A DNA stretch of 22,058 bases from a virus: the IMG/VR virus record IMGVR_UViG_3300049255_000591, positions 1-22,058 of that record; one strand, given 5' to 3'. Position numbers and translations under genes: made by a program. Below, in pieces: positions 14,545-21,521 of the stretch; the first letter of the stretch is position 1; every line of letters starts with the position of its first letter. The notes under the pieces are model-generated. The model was given only the letters and a program-made list of their open reading frames with translations, had not been told where the DNA came from and searched no databases.

Positions 14545-15309
14545 ATGCCCGCACTCAACGGCAAGAAGATCTTCGGCGCCGGCCGGTTCTTCGGCATCAA
14601 CAATGTGAGCAACCCGACGCCGGCGCGCTTCGCCGTGCCGCAGGACATGAGCGTCACCTTCAAGCGCGGCGTGAAATCGCTTTATGGCGAGAACCAGCTG
14701 GCGGAAGACGTGTCCGGCGGCGAGCTCGATGTCACCGGCAAGGTGAGCTACGGCACGTCGAACGCGCGCGTCATTGCTTCGCTGCTCTTCGGCGCCGCGA
14801 CCACGACGGGCCAGACCTTCGAAGCCGACAACGAACTCGGCACCATCGCCTCGCACACGGTCACGGTCGTCAACGCGGCGACGTGGACGACGGATCTGGG
14901 CGTGGTCAATGTGACGACCGGCGCGCGTTATCAATGCGTGACGTCGGGTTCGGAAACGGCGGGCGTGTCGTATTCGGTCGCGGCCGGCGTCTATCACTTC
15001 GCAAGCGGCGAGACGGGCACGGCGTTCAAGATATCGTATCTCTATGCGATCGCCGGTTCCGGCGAGACGGTCGCGCTCGCCAACCAGCCACAAGGCAAGG
15101 TGAGCGATTTCGCGGCGGTCTATGTCTTCCCCTGGACCAACCCCGGCAACGTCGTCGAACAGGACGTGCTCACGCTCAATTCCTGCATCGCCTCCGACGC
15201 CGAGATCGCGACGAAGACCGGCGACTACGCGAAACCCTCATTCAGCTTCACGGCAGCGTGCGACACGAACGGCAATCTGGGTACGTTCAGTTTCGCGGAA
15301 GGGGCGTGA
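14545..15309 (+). CDS. Major tail (tube) protein
   Basis: This 254-residue protein is predicted to form the stacked rings of a non-contractile tail tube. It begins MPALNGKKIFGAGRFFGINN, contains DMSVTFKRGVKSLYGENQLA and DVTGKVSYGTSNARVIASLL, all typical of siphophage tube proteins, and ends PSFSFTAACDTNGNLGTFSF. An excellent ribosome site, aaggag, precedes the ATG. Residues about 105-165 (HTVTVVNAATWTTDLGVVNV, VSYSVAAGVYHFASGETGTA) form a beta insertion with the feel of a decoration domain. It is flanked by a repeat upstream and by a convergent membrane-protein gene 6 bp downstream. Confidence 0.85.
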   Translation: MPALNGKKIFGAGRFFGINNVSNPTPARFAVPQDMSVTFKRGVKSLYGENQLAEDVSGGELDVTGKVSYGTSNARVIASLLFGAATTTGQTFEADNELGTIASHTVTVVNAATWTTDLGVVNVTTGARYQCVTSGSETAGVSYSVAAGVYHFASGETGTAFKISYLYAIAGSGETVALANQPQGKVSDFAAVYVFPWTNPGNVVEQDVLTLNSCIASDAEIATKTGDYAKPSFSFTAACDTNGNLGTFSFAEGA

Positions 15310-15315
15310 ACCCGT

Positions 15316-15942
15316 TTAGTCGATTAGACCGCCCATCCGTGAAAAGCTCACGAATATCGGCGTCATGATCATGAACAGACCGTATGTTCCGATCCCTACG
15401 GGGATCAGGACAAATTGCGAGAGCAGGGCCGGAGACGTCGCCAGGCCGAGAAGCACGGCCGTCGACAGGCCGACGGTCGGGATCGCTGCCAGCGCAATCG
15501 CGAAGCCGTGCGTCTGCACCCACGGCGACGTATAGATCAGTCCTAGCCATCCATAGAGGAAGAGCCCGGTCCAGAGCAGGAACAGCGCGAGGGTCACGTT
15601 GCCCGGCGCGCGATCGGGCATCAGCAAGGCGCCGACAATCATGAGCGCGAACGAAGCGCCGAACGACGCCACGCATGTCCACACCGCATAGGCCGGCAAC
15701 GGATCGCGCGCCCGGCGTTCGCGCATCCTCTCCTGCAGCCCCGGCGCGATCACGCGCGTGGTCAGATACCGCGGCAGAAGCCGAACGGCGCCGACGATTA
15801 TGGGTACGACGATCAAGATCGACAGCAGATAGACGCTGATGGGATTGAACGTCAGGCGATGCAGGAGATACGAGGCGACAAGCACGGCGATCAGGGCCGT
15901 GACAGCGAGGCCGATAGCGATTGCGTAGTTGCGGTTCGACAT
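15316..15942 (-). CDS. Polytopic inner-membrane protein of unknown function
   Basis: This 208-residue protein has about six hydrophobic membrane segments, for example AIGLAVTALIAVLVASYLL, YLLSILIVVPIIVGAVRLL, FGASFALMIVGALLM, LALFLLWTGLFLYGWLGLIY and FVLIPVGIGTYGLFMIM. A basic stretch (LQERMRERRARDPLP) sits between segments two and three. Start ATG 15942 is chosen because the membrane-protein character begins there; longer in-frame starts reach 16071 but add a poorly supported extension, and no start has a strong ribosome site. It is transcribed against the phage genes and converges on the major tail gene, leaving 6 bp between the stop codons. It is probably cargo. Confidence 0.7.
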   Translation of the reverse strand: MSNRNYAIAIGLAVTALIAVLVASYLLHRLTFNPISVYLLSILIVVPIIVGAVRLLPRYLTTRVIAPGLQERMRERRARDPLPAYAVWTCVASFGASFALMIVGALLMPDRAPGNVTLALFLLWTGLFLYGWLGLIYTSPWVQTHGFAIALAAIPTVGLSTAVLLGLATSPALLSQFVLIPVGIGTYGLFMIMTPIFVSFSRMGGLID

Positions 15943-16085
15943 GCAGGTCTGCCTGCGAAGCAGGGCGAGAATAGCCGAGGCGGCAAGAATTGCGAAATCG
16001 TTGCGGAGTTCCACGCGGCCCGGCATGATCGCGACCGGAAAATGGGCGGGATACCGCCAAAGGTCGCGCACACGGAAGGCTTGAG

Positions 16086-16469
16086 ATGATGTGGGCCAGG
16101 TTGATCGGATTGGGCATGTTGGCAGTAGGGATGCCGAGCGCTTTGCAGGCGGCCGGGCAGTCCTGGACTCCGGATGCGAAAATCATTTCGACATTAGAGT
16201 CCGTCGTCAAAGTTCCAGGCGGCTACGGCCGTCCACCGCTACCACTCAAAAGCTATGCGCGTTTCTATGCAGGGTCGACGATCAAGGGCCGGCGCGTGGT
16301 GCGCGGCGAATACGTTTTGTCCGACGATTGGGACAAGCCCGCCGGGATCCACATTTCGAAAGAAGAGGACTTTCCGGCGATCATGGACGGCGGCTGCTGT
16401 ATCGTGAACCTCGTCTTCGATGTGAAGGCGGGGAAAATCGCCTGGATCGAATGCAACGGAATCGCCTGA
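16086..16469 (+). CDS. Small exported protein of unknown function
   Basis: This 127-residue protein has a Sec signal (MMWARLIGLGMLAVGMPSAL, cleavage near LQA-AGQ). The mature part contains LKSYARFYAGSTIKGRRVVR, then EYVLSDDWDKPAGIHI and DGGCCIVNLVFDVKAGKIAW, ending with ECNGIA. That motif set occurs in small uncharacterised exported proteins of alphaproteobacteria, as far as I can recall. There are three cysteines (CC and C). The ATG at 16086 has ggaagg six bases upstream; the next ATG, at 16089, is also possible. It lies divergent from the minus-strand membrane gene, and the two could share a control region in 15943-16085. Confidence 0.7.
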   Translation: MMWARLIGLGMLAVGMPSALQAAGQSWTPDAKIISTLESVVKVPGGYGRPPLPLKSYARFYAGSTIKGRRVVRGEYVLSDDWDKPAGIHISKEEDFPAIMDGGCCIVNLVFDVKAGKIAWIECNGIA

Positions 16470-16509
16470 GGTCCGAAAAGGGCCACCGACGCACCGGAAT
16501 GGATTTGCG

Positions 16510-16887
16510 ATGTCCTGCGATAAGACTCTCGGCCGTGATCGCCGCTTCATCTTCACGAACTACGCCAATGGCGTCGACATCGAAGCGATGAAGGTGCCGT
16601 TCGGGCGTTCGGCGGCGGAGATCGAGCGCGAGATCTTTTTCGTGGCAAAGAAAATCCAGGAATATCGCTTCCGGCGCTGTGCCGACGGTTCGCCTTATGC
16701 GGCACCGCCGGTCCCTTGCGATACGCTGGCCGACATCAGGCTCAACCGTCTCGCGTTGTTCGAGACGCTTGGAAAACTCGGCGATGTCTTTCTCTCGAGC
16801 GAGCTGCTTCTGCCCCGGATCGCGCTGCAGAAAGTCGACAGCGTCGAGGCGGTGCGCGATGTCAGCCATCGCATGCGCTTCGCGTAA
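16510..16887 (+). CDS. Small conserved-looking protein in the tail region
   Basis: This 125-residue soluble protein has no signal peptide. Notable segments are FIFTNYANGVDIEAMKVPFG, EREIFFVAKKIQEYRFRRCA and a C-terminal helix-rich stretch LADIRLNRLALFETLGKLGD, followed by LSSELLLPRIAL. It sits between the major tail and tail chaperone genes. It could be a minor tail factor or another cargo protein; no family is recognised. Its ribosome site (ggaatgga) is weak. A repeat element starts five bases after its stop. Confidence 0.5.
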   Translation: MSCDKTLGRDRRFIFTNYANGVDIEAMKVPFGRSAAEIEREIFFVAKKIQEYRFRRCADGSPYAAPPVPCDTLADIRLNRLALFETLGKLGDVFLSSELLLPRIALQKVDSVEAVRDVSHRMRFA

Positions 16888-16891
16888 CAAA

Positions 16892-17067
16892 AAAGATCCA
16901 CCACAGAGGCGCAGAGGCACGGAGATACCGCGTGCGTGGCGAAGGTGTGCTTCACTTTCGACATAGCTCGTTGCGCGCTTCGCGCGCGATAAAACCTCTC
17001 GTCGCGAGCGCAGCTGGTTGCCTCTGGCCTCGCTACCTCTGTGTCTCTGCGCCTCTGTGGTGAATCT
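16892..17067. repeat. Interspersed element with inverted CCACAGAGGCGCAGAG ends
   Basis: The left arm near 16892-16927 (ccaccacagaggcgcagag) is inverted relative to 17033-17067 (ctctgcgcctctgtggtg). The interior has ttgcgcgcttcgcgcgcg, shared with the element at 10577-10723. The ends match a class of inverted intergenic repeat found in many bacterial genomes. It fills the 200-bp gap before the chaperone gene and leaves only about 20 bp for its ribosome site. Confidence 0.8.
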
Positions 17068-17087
17068 TACTTGCTCTTGGACCAGCC

Positions 17088-17498
17088 ATGACACCTTCGA
17101 CGGACTATCCTCCCGACACACCCACGGTGACGCTCGCAGGCCAAGCGTGGCCCATACCCGAACTCGCCATCCGCCAGCTGCGCGTCGTGCGCCGGCCTTT
17201 GATCGATCTCACCGATGCGATCGCGGCGACGGACAGCGAGACGACCGGCGAGCGCGTGATGAAGCTTTCGACGGCGCAATACGAGGCGATGGTCGACATC
17301 GTCTATCAGGGCCTGACCCGCGCACATCCCAAGCTCACGCGCGAAGAATTTCTCGATATGCCGGCGACAGACATGGAAATCTTCCAGGCCTTCCTCGTTG
17401 TGCGCAGCCAGTCGGGGCTTTTCGTGACTGCGCCGCAAACCGAGGCGCGACCGCCGGGGGAAGCGGCGGCGGAGCCGAGCCCGACTGGGACGGAATAA
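17088..17498 (+). CDS. Tail assembly chaperone (gpG-like)
   Basis: This 136-residue soluble helical protein (PELAIRQLRVVRRPLIDLTD, STAQYEAMVDIVYQGLTRAH, LTREEFLDMPATDMEIFQAF) precedes the tape measure gene. This is the position and type of the gpG chaperone that coats the tape measure during tail assembly. Its C-terminal tail (PPGEAAAEPSPTGTE) is low complexity, and a second long frame opens in -1 phase over it. The ribosome site is poor (tgga). It reads as the first half of a G/GT system. Confidence 0.75.
   Translation: MTPSTDYPPDTPTVTLAGQAWPIPELAIRQLRVVRRPLIDLTDAIAATDSETTGERVMKLSTAQYEAMVDIVYQGLTRAHPKLTREEFLDMPATDMEIFQAFLVVRSQSGLFVTAPQTEARPPGEAAAEPSPTGTE
17456..17462 (+). promoter_or_regulatory. 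Candidate -1 programmed frameshift site
   Basis: The heptamer G GGG GAA lies in the zero frame of the chaperone gene (codons ggg 17457-17459, gaa 17460-17462), 12 codons before its stop. Slipping back one base keeps Gly-tRNA paired on GGG, but the GAA tRNA would re-pair poorly, so this is not a canonical lambda-type GGGAAAG site. GC-rich sequence follows and may form structure. It is the best candidate heptamer I see in the overlap. Confidence 0.4.
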
Positions 17499-17719
17499 TC
17501 GTCAAGACGACGCGTTATTTCGGCGCCACGCCCGATTATTGGGACCGCGCGCTCACGCTCCGCCTGCATCTGGCCCACGAAAAAGAACTCACGCAGCGCC
17601 CGCCCGTCGAAGCGTTCTTGGCGGCCTATTTCGAAGCGCAGGGCTGGTGGCGCGCGTCTGCCGATCGCGAGACGCCCGAGACCGCGCTGCAGTCCGAACT
17701 GCCGGAATTCGAACTGTGA
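17460..17719 (+). CDS. gpT-like extension of the tail assembly chaperone (-1 frame)
   Basis: The -1 frame relative to the chaperone gene is open from well upstream and encodes about 86 residues after the frame change (DWDGIIVKTTRYFGATPDYW, then ALTLRLHLAHEKELTQ). It ends FEAQGWWRASADRETPETAL plus ten more residues. There is no ATG, GTG or TTG in this frame around the end of the chaperone gene, so it is unlikely to be initiated independently. A frameshifted fusion would be about 210 residues. By analogy with lambda gpGT, the extension would recruit the tube protein to the tape measure-chaperone complex. The coordinate of the shift is inferred. Confidence 0.65.
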
Positions 17720-17776
17720 TCTTCATCGGATGGCCGGCTCGCGCTGACGCTGGCCGGCCATGACGGGGTTTAAGGT

Positions 17777-18865
17777 ATGGCCGACGCCCAACTCAAAATC
17801 AGCATCGGCGGGACGGTCGATCCTTCGCTCGCAACTGCGACCTCGCAGGCTGCGGACCAAATCAATCGTCTCAACGAAACGACGCAACAAAGCAGCATTG
17901 CATCAAGCGCCGCAAGCACGCAGCAGGTCATCAAGGATATCGGCACGGTCGAAGCGGCGCTGACGCAGCTCGCCACCGATATGGCCGCGCTGGCGCGGGC
18001 GGGTACGAAGGGCTTCAATGAGGCAACTGCCAACCAGGCGATTTCCTACAAGACGACCTGCTCGGAGATTCTGAGCGCCGAAGGCCAGCTCGTTTCCGAA
18101 ATTTTTTCCAAGCGGCAGAGCTTGGCCGCAGACCTCCAAAAGATCGGCCTTCGCCTTGTTGAAAGCGAAGTTTCCAATACTGCCAAGTCGCTGACGCAGC
18201 ACGAGATGTACAACCTCGGCATGCTCGCATCCGATAAGGAGACCTCGCAGCAAGGCCTGCTTTATCAGCTCGGCGCGCAACTCGCCTCGCTTGATGGGTT
18301 GACCTCGACGGAGGGCGCCAAAGTCGCTGTGAAGGCGCAAAGCGTTACGACGCAGACCGCTGTAGAAAGTAGCGGGAACGCGGTGGCGTTGGCCGAACAG
18401 ACGGCAACGAAGGCACAGGTTGTCGCAAGCGATGCCGATCAGGCTGCCTCCGGCGCGTATTCCTCCGCCGCGCAGATTCCTTATGTCGGCTGGCTCATCG
18501 CGCCGGCAGCGGCGGCTACGGCGGCCGCAGCCGTGATGGCGTTTGCGGAAGGCGGCCAGTTGCGCGTGAGCGCGGCGGAGCAGCCGACCATGCTGCACAA
18601 GGATGAGATGGTGTGGCCCGGTTGGGCGGCGCATGGCGCCCGCAACATGCTGGCCAGCTTCTCGGCGGGCGATTTTAACGTGCCGCGCGGCGGCGACACC
18701 TTCACGCGCTCACAATCCGACACGACCTCACATCAGTGGAACTACGCGCCGACCATCCACGGTGTGCCGGAGCGCGACGTGATGAACGAACTGCGCAACA
18801 ACGCGGCGGAATTCTCGTCCTTCATCCGCGGCCTCTCGCGCGGCGGGAGTATGCGGTTTGGGTAG
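17777..18865 (+). CDS. Short phage tail tape measure protein
   Basis: This 362-residue protein follows the chaperone, as expected for the tape measure. The N-terminal ISIGGTVDPSLATATSQAAD and the long Ala/Gln/Thr/Ser-rich helical body (to about 230) fit an extended coil inside the tube. A hydrophobic stretch (AAQIPYVGWLIAPAAAATAA) at about 235-255 is typical of tape measures. The C-terminus carries AEGGQLRVSAAEQPTMLHKD, EMVWPGWAAHGARNML and RDVMNELRNNAAEFSSFI. The A/G-H-K/E-x-E-M-V-x-P motif region is common in these proteins. The length is far below that of lambda gpH, predicting a short tail. The ATG follows a taaggt site. Confidence 0.75.
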   Translation: MADAQLKISIGGTVDPSLATATSQAADQINRLNETTQQSSIASSAASTQQVIKDIGTVEAALTQLATDMAALARAGTKGFNEATANQAISYKTTCSEILSAEGQLVSEIFSKRQSLAADLQKIGLRLVESEVSNTAKSLTQHEMYNLGMLASDKETSQQGLLYQLGAQLASLDGLTSTEGAKVAVKAQSVTTQTAVESSGNAVALAEQTATKAQVVASDADQAASGAYSSAAQIPYVGWLIAPAAAATAAAAVMAFAEGGQLRVSAAEQPTMLHKDEMVWPGWAAHGARNMLASFSAGDFNVPRGGDTFTRSQSDTTSHQWNYAPTIHGVPERDVMNELRNNAAEFSSFIRGLSRGGSMRFG

Positions 18866-18873
18866 TCTTCGTG

Positions 18874-19000
18874 CTTCGTGGCCGCTGCGCGGCACCTCAG
18901 CATGACGCCGTTCGAGTCGCTTTCTCCCCATATCGTCAAACGCGGTGTGCGTCATCCTGAGGTGCTCCTCGTAGCGGAGCGAAGAGGAGCCACGAAGGAT
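18874..19000. repeat. Inverted CCACGAAGGAT repeat running into the next start codon
   Basis: The left arm (cttcgtgg ... cacctcagcatgacg, 18874-18906) is inverted relative to 18950-19000 (cgtcatcctgaggtg ... ccacgaaggat). It is related to the element at 14421-14510 and shares the internal atatcgtca motif. The right end contains gaagg and the first two bases of the ATG of the DUF2460 gene. Confidence 0.75.
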
Positions 19001-19658
19001 GAATCTGCCCGTCTACCCCGACAGAACACTGCTCAAAGGCCTCGGCTACTCGACCAAATGGTCGCCTGCGTTCTTCAATCTGGCGACGGAAACGACGGCG
19101 ACAGGCGCCGATATCGATCTGGCGCTGGCGCAGTACCCGCTGCACAATTTCGAGCTGACCTACAGTTTTCTCCGGAGCTGGCGCGCGCCGGCCAATGTCA
19201 GCCTCGAATTCAAGACTCTGATGGGCTTCTGGCTGATGCTGGGCGGCACCGCAGGGCGGTTCCTGTTCAAGAACGTCGACGATTGTTGCGTGTCGGCGCA
19301 ATTGATAGGCACCGGCGACGGCGCGACGACGACGTTCGGCCCCATCGCGCGGACCTTCGGCGCCAACGGCTATTTCGCCAGCGAACCCGTCGGCCAGATC
19401 GACACCACGCAGAGCGTGATCGTGCGGCTCGGCAATATCGTGCAGCCGGCGTCGACCTATACGCTCAACCTATCGACGCCGCTGAACCAGACGATCACCT
19501 TCGCAGCTGCACCGGCCGCGGCCACGCCGATCTATATGGACTTTGCGTTCTTCTATTATTGCAAGTTTGCGGACAATGCGAACACGTTCGAGAAATTCGC
19601 GGATCGTCTATGGTCGCTGCAGAAGATCAGCATCAAATCGTGCAGACCAGGCGCGTGA
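18999..19658 (+). CDS. DUF2460 distal tail protein (GTA gp12-like)
   Basis: This 219-residue protein matches DUF2460, the family of gene transfer agent gp12, a distal tail ring protein linking tube and hub. Recognisable segments are YPDRTLLKGLGYSTKWSPAF, then HNFELTYSFLRSW, VSLEFKTLMGFWLMLGGTAG, RFLFKNVDDCCVSAQLIGTG, DGATTTFGPIARTFGANGYF and IYMDFAFFYYCKFADN. The family normally pairs with DUF2163, found just downstream here but separated by two minus-strand genes. The ATG start is set by the gaagg of the preceding repeat. Its final 51 bp overlap, on the other strand, the end of a minus-strand membrane-protein gene. Confidence 0.85.
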   Translation: MNLPVYPDRTLLKGLGYSTKWSPAFFNLATETTATGADIDLALAQYPLHNFELTYSFLRSWRAPANVSLEFKTLMGFWLMLGGTAGRFLFKNVDDCCVSAQLIGTGDGATTTFGPIARTFGANGYFASEPVGQIDTTQSVIVRLGNIVQPASTYTLNLSTPLNQTITFAAAPAAATPIYMDFAFFYYCKFADNANTFEKFADRLWSLQKISIKSCRPGA

Positions 19659-19904
19659 CACGATCATTCCGGCGGCGCGAGGCGATCGCGGATGTCGCCC
19701 AGAAACCCAGATGATCGCGCCTAACGCGACGAGCGGCCACGCGTATCGCAAGGCCATAGAGGTCCAGTTGATGAACATTTGCACCGCGCTCGGCGTCCCG
19801 GAATCCTGGGTGGGCATAGAGGCCCAGTCCATAAACATGCTTGCCGCAACGATGACGGCGCCGATCCAAAGGAAAACCGCGAATTTTTTTGCCGCCAGTC
19901 TCAT
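19608..19904 (-). CDS. Two-pass small membrane protein, second gene of a coupled pair
   Basis: This 98-residue protein begins MRLAAKKFAVFLWIGAVIVA (first membrane segment) and has a second at about residues 50-67 (MALRYAWPLVALGAIIWVSG), followed by a basic tail RHPRSPRAAG. Its ATG overlaps the stop of the upstream gene (ATGA), supporting this start over the longer in-frame ORF. The last 17 codons overlap the end of the DUF2460 gene on the other strand, so the true end may have been extended by a lost stop. It is unknown in function and transcribed against the phage genes. Confidence 0.6.
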   Translation of the reverse strand: MRLAAKKFAVFLWIGAVIVAASMFMDWASMPTQDSGTPSAVQMFINWTSMALRYAWPLVALGAIIWVSGRHPRSPRAAGMIVSRAWSARFDADLLQRP

Positions 19905-20140
19905 GGCGTGCGGGTTCCGAGCGCTGCCTGAATTTCTCCGACAAGATAGAAGATCGCGCCGAATGCGGCGAGGTAACCTGCCGAAGCAAAGCTGCTCGCG
20001 AGTGAATGAACCGGCACCCACAGCGGATGATCGGAGTCGAGGATGGCCCGTGGCAGGAACGGCTGTTGAATCTGCCCTACGATAAAACTCACGCCCGCAA
20101 GCACCCATAGTGCGATGGCGATGATTGTTGCCGGATACAT
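19901..20140 (-). CDS. Two-pass small membrane protein, first gene of a coupled pair
   Basis: This 79-residue protein starts MYPATIIAIALWVLAGVSFI, a first membrane segment, and has a second near residues 52-68 (SAGYLAAFGAIFYLVGEIQ). A short loop with HPLWVPVH lies between them. The ATG at 20140 is preceded by gggaggggg, a strong ribosome site, so it is preferred over an in-frame start at 20209. The TGA overlaps the next gene's ATG as ATGA. It is placed divergently from the DUF2163 gene, with 47 bp between the starts. No family is recognised; a small integral membrane pair of unknown role. Confidence 0.65.
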   Translation of the reverse strand: MYPATIIAIALWVLAGVSFIVGQIQQPFLPRAILDSDHPLWVPVHSLASSFASAGYLAAFGAIFYLVGEIQAALGTRTP

Positions 20141-20187
20141 GCCCCCTCCCGGATCAAACTCACTCCAATCTAACACAACGGTCGAGC

Positions 20188-21066
20188 ATGTCGATTTTGC
20201 GCCCCGCATCGCCCGCGCTAATCGCGGCTCTAGAAGGCGGCGTGCCGCTATGGTGCGCCGATCTCTTCCAGTTCACGACGATCGAAGGCGTCAATTTCTA
20301 CTGGTCGTCCTGGGACGGTGCGGATGGCATCGCCTATGATGGCCAGACTTACGTCTCGCAGGCGCCGTGGCTGACGCGTTCCAAATGGGGCCTCACCAAC
20401 ACCATGGAAGTCCCGTCGCTGGAGATCATCCTGCGCGCCGGCAATGCCGCGTTCGGCGGTGCTACCCAACTCAAAGCGCAGATCCACAACGGGCTTTTCG
20501 ACGGCGCCAGCGTGCTGCTCTCGCGCGCCTTCATGACGACGCCGGGTTCGACGGCGGCGCTGGGCGCCATCCCGCTGTTCGGCGGCGTCGTCGCAGGGAT
20601 AAATATCGCCGGCGCGAAAGTCACCATCACAGCCAAAGGCAAGAACAATCTGCTCGACCAGAACGCGCCGCGGAACGTCTATCAGATCGGCTGCAGCCAC
20701 AATTTCTGCGACACGAACTGCACCCTGAATGCCACGAGCTTCACGACGGGCTACACAGTGGGCACGGGCGCCTCGGCAGCGTTCATTCCATGGTCCGGCA
20801 CAGCGCCCGCCGATGCTGCGCTCTATGCCAACGGCGTGATCGTGTTCACGAGCGGCGTCTGCGCCGGGCAATCGCGCACGATCATGAACGGCGATGCCGC
20901 GGGCCTCAATCTCGCCTATCCGCTCTACGAAGTGCCGAGCGCGGGCGACGCCTTCACGGCGCAACAGGGTTGCGACAAGACGCTTTCGACCTGCAAAAAC
21001 ATCTACAACAATCTGCAACATCGCCGCGCCTACGATTTCGTGCCGCCGCCGGATACGACATTCTGA
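20188..21066 (+). CDS. DUF2163 tail hub-like protein (GTA gp13-like)
   Basis: This 292-residue protein matches DUF2163 with its C-terminal BR0599-type domain, the family of gene transfer agent gp13, part of the tail tip. Diagnostic segments are the N-terminal ADLFQFTTIEGVNFYWSSWD and GIAYDGQTYVSQ, the central KSKWGL-like region (SKWGLTNTMEVPSLEIIL), the Cys-rich IGCSHNFCDTNCTLNATSF, and the C-terminal GCDKTLSTCKNIYNN motif. The last two contain cysteine patterns typical of the family, which is associated with metal or disulfide binding. The ATG at 20188 follows ggtcgagc; an upstream start at 20125 would add an implausible segment. The cell-wall peptidase usually following in this gene order is not in the window. 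Confidence 0.85.
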   Translation: MSILRPASPALIAALEGGVPLWCADLFQFTTIEGVNFYWSSWDGADGIAYDGQTYVSQAPWLTRSKWGLTNTMEVPSLEIILRAGNAAFGGATQLKAQIHNGLFDGASVLLSRAFMTTPGSTAALGAIPLFGGVVAGINIAGAKVTITAKGKNNLLDQNAPRNVYQIGCSHNFCDTNCTLNATSFTTGYTVGTGASAAFIPWSGTAPADAALYANGVIVFTSGVCAGQSRTIMNGDAAGLNLAYPLYEVPSAGDAFTAQQGCDKTLSTCKNIYNNLQHRRAYDFVPPPDTTF

Positions 21067-21067
21067 C

Positions 21068-21409
21068 TCAGAGCCGTTCGAGAAACGCCATACCGCCAAT
21101 AACAGAGCGCGGGCCGTAGGCTTCCTGATCGTATCCGGGATAATCGATCCCATGTACGACGACGCTCTTCCAGCCCTCCCGTATGTCATCGGTTATCGTG
21201 CCGAGCGTTCGAGGCGTGAGGCCCAGGAGCAATCCCGCCTTCGGTCCTTCCGTGACCCTGACCAGCCACGCGTCGCCGAACAATTGGTCGAGGTTGCCGT
21301 CGAACCAGGGTGCGACGACTCTTTCCAGCAGCAGTGGCGCGCCGAACAAGTCCTGATCGCCGTCGCCGCCGTCGATCCGAAAGCGCTGGCCTTCGTAACC
21401 GGGCGCCAC
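21068..21409 (-). CDS. Unknown soluble protein
   Basis: This 113-residue soluble protein has no signal peptide. Segments include FGAPLLLERVVAPWFDGNLD, AWLVRVTEGPKAGLLLGLTP, TITDDIREGWKSVVVHGIDY and a final VIGGMAFLERL. A GTG at 21409 is the first possible start after a TAA in frame; its ribosome site is weak (ggcgaaag). The stop lies one base away from the DUF2163 stop, giving tightly convergent genes. No family is recognised; part of the minus-strand cargo pattern of the window. Confidence 0.55.
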   Translation of the reverse strand: MAPGYEGQRFRIDGGDGDQDLFGAPLLLERVVAPWFDGNLDQLFGDAWLVRVTEGPKAGLLLGLTPRTLGTITDDIREGWKSVVVHGIDYPGYDQEAYGPRSVIGGMAFLERL

Positions 21410-21521
21410 GCTTTCGCCGGATTTTTAAGGTGTTATCATGCCTCCAATGTAGCAGGATTTATGGGGGCAGCTAAGTGACGCCGAAATTGGGATGGCGCGA
21501 GTTGCGAGCGGGACACGCCGA

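Noticed and set aside
18908-18920. tRNA T-arm-like gttcgagtc
   Set aside because: No acceptor or anticodon stems can be built around it; it lies inside an interspersed repeat.
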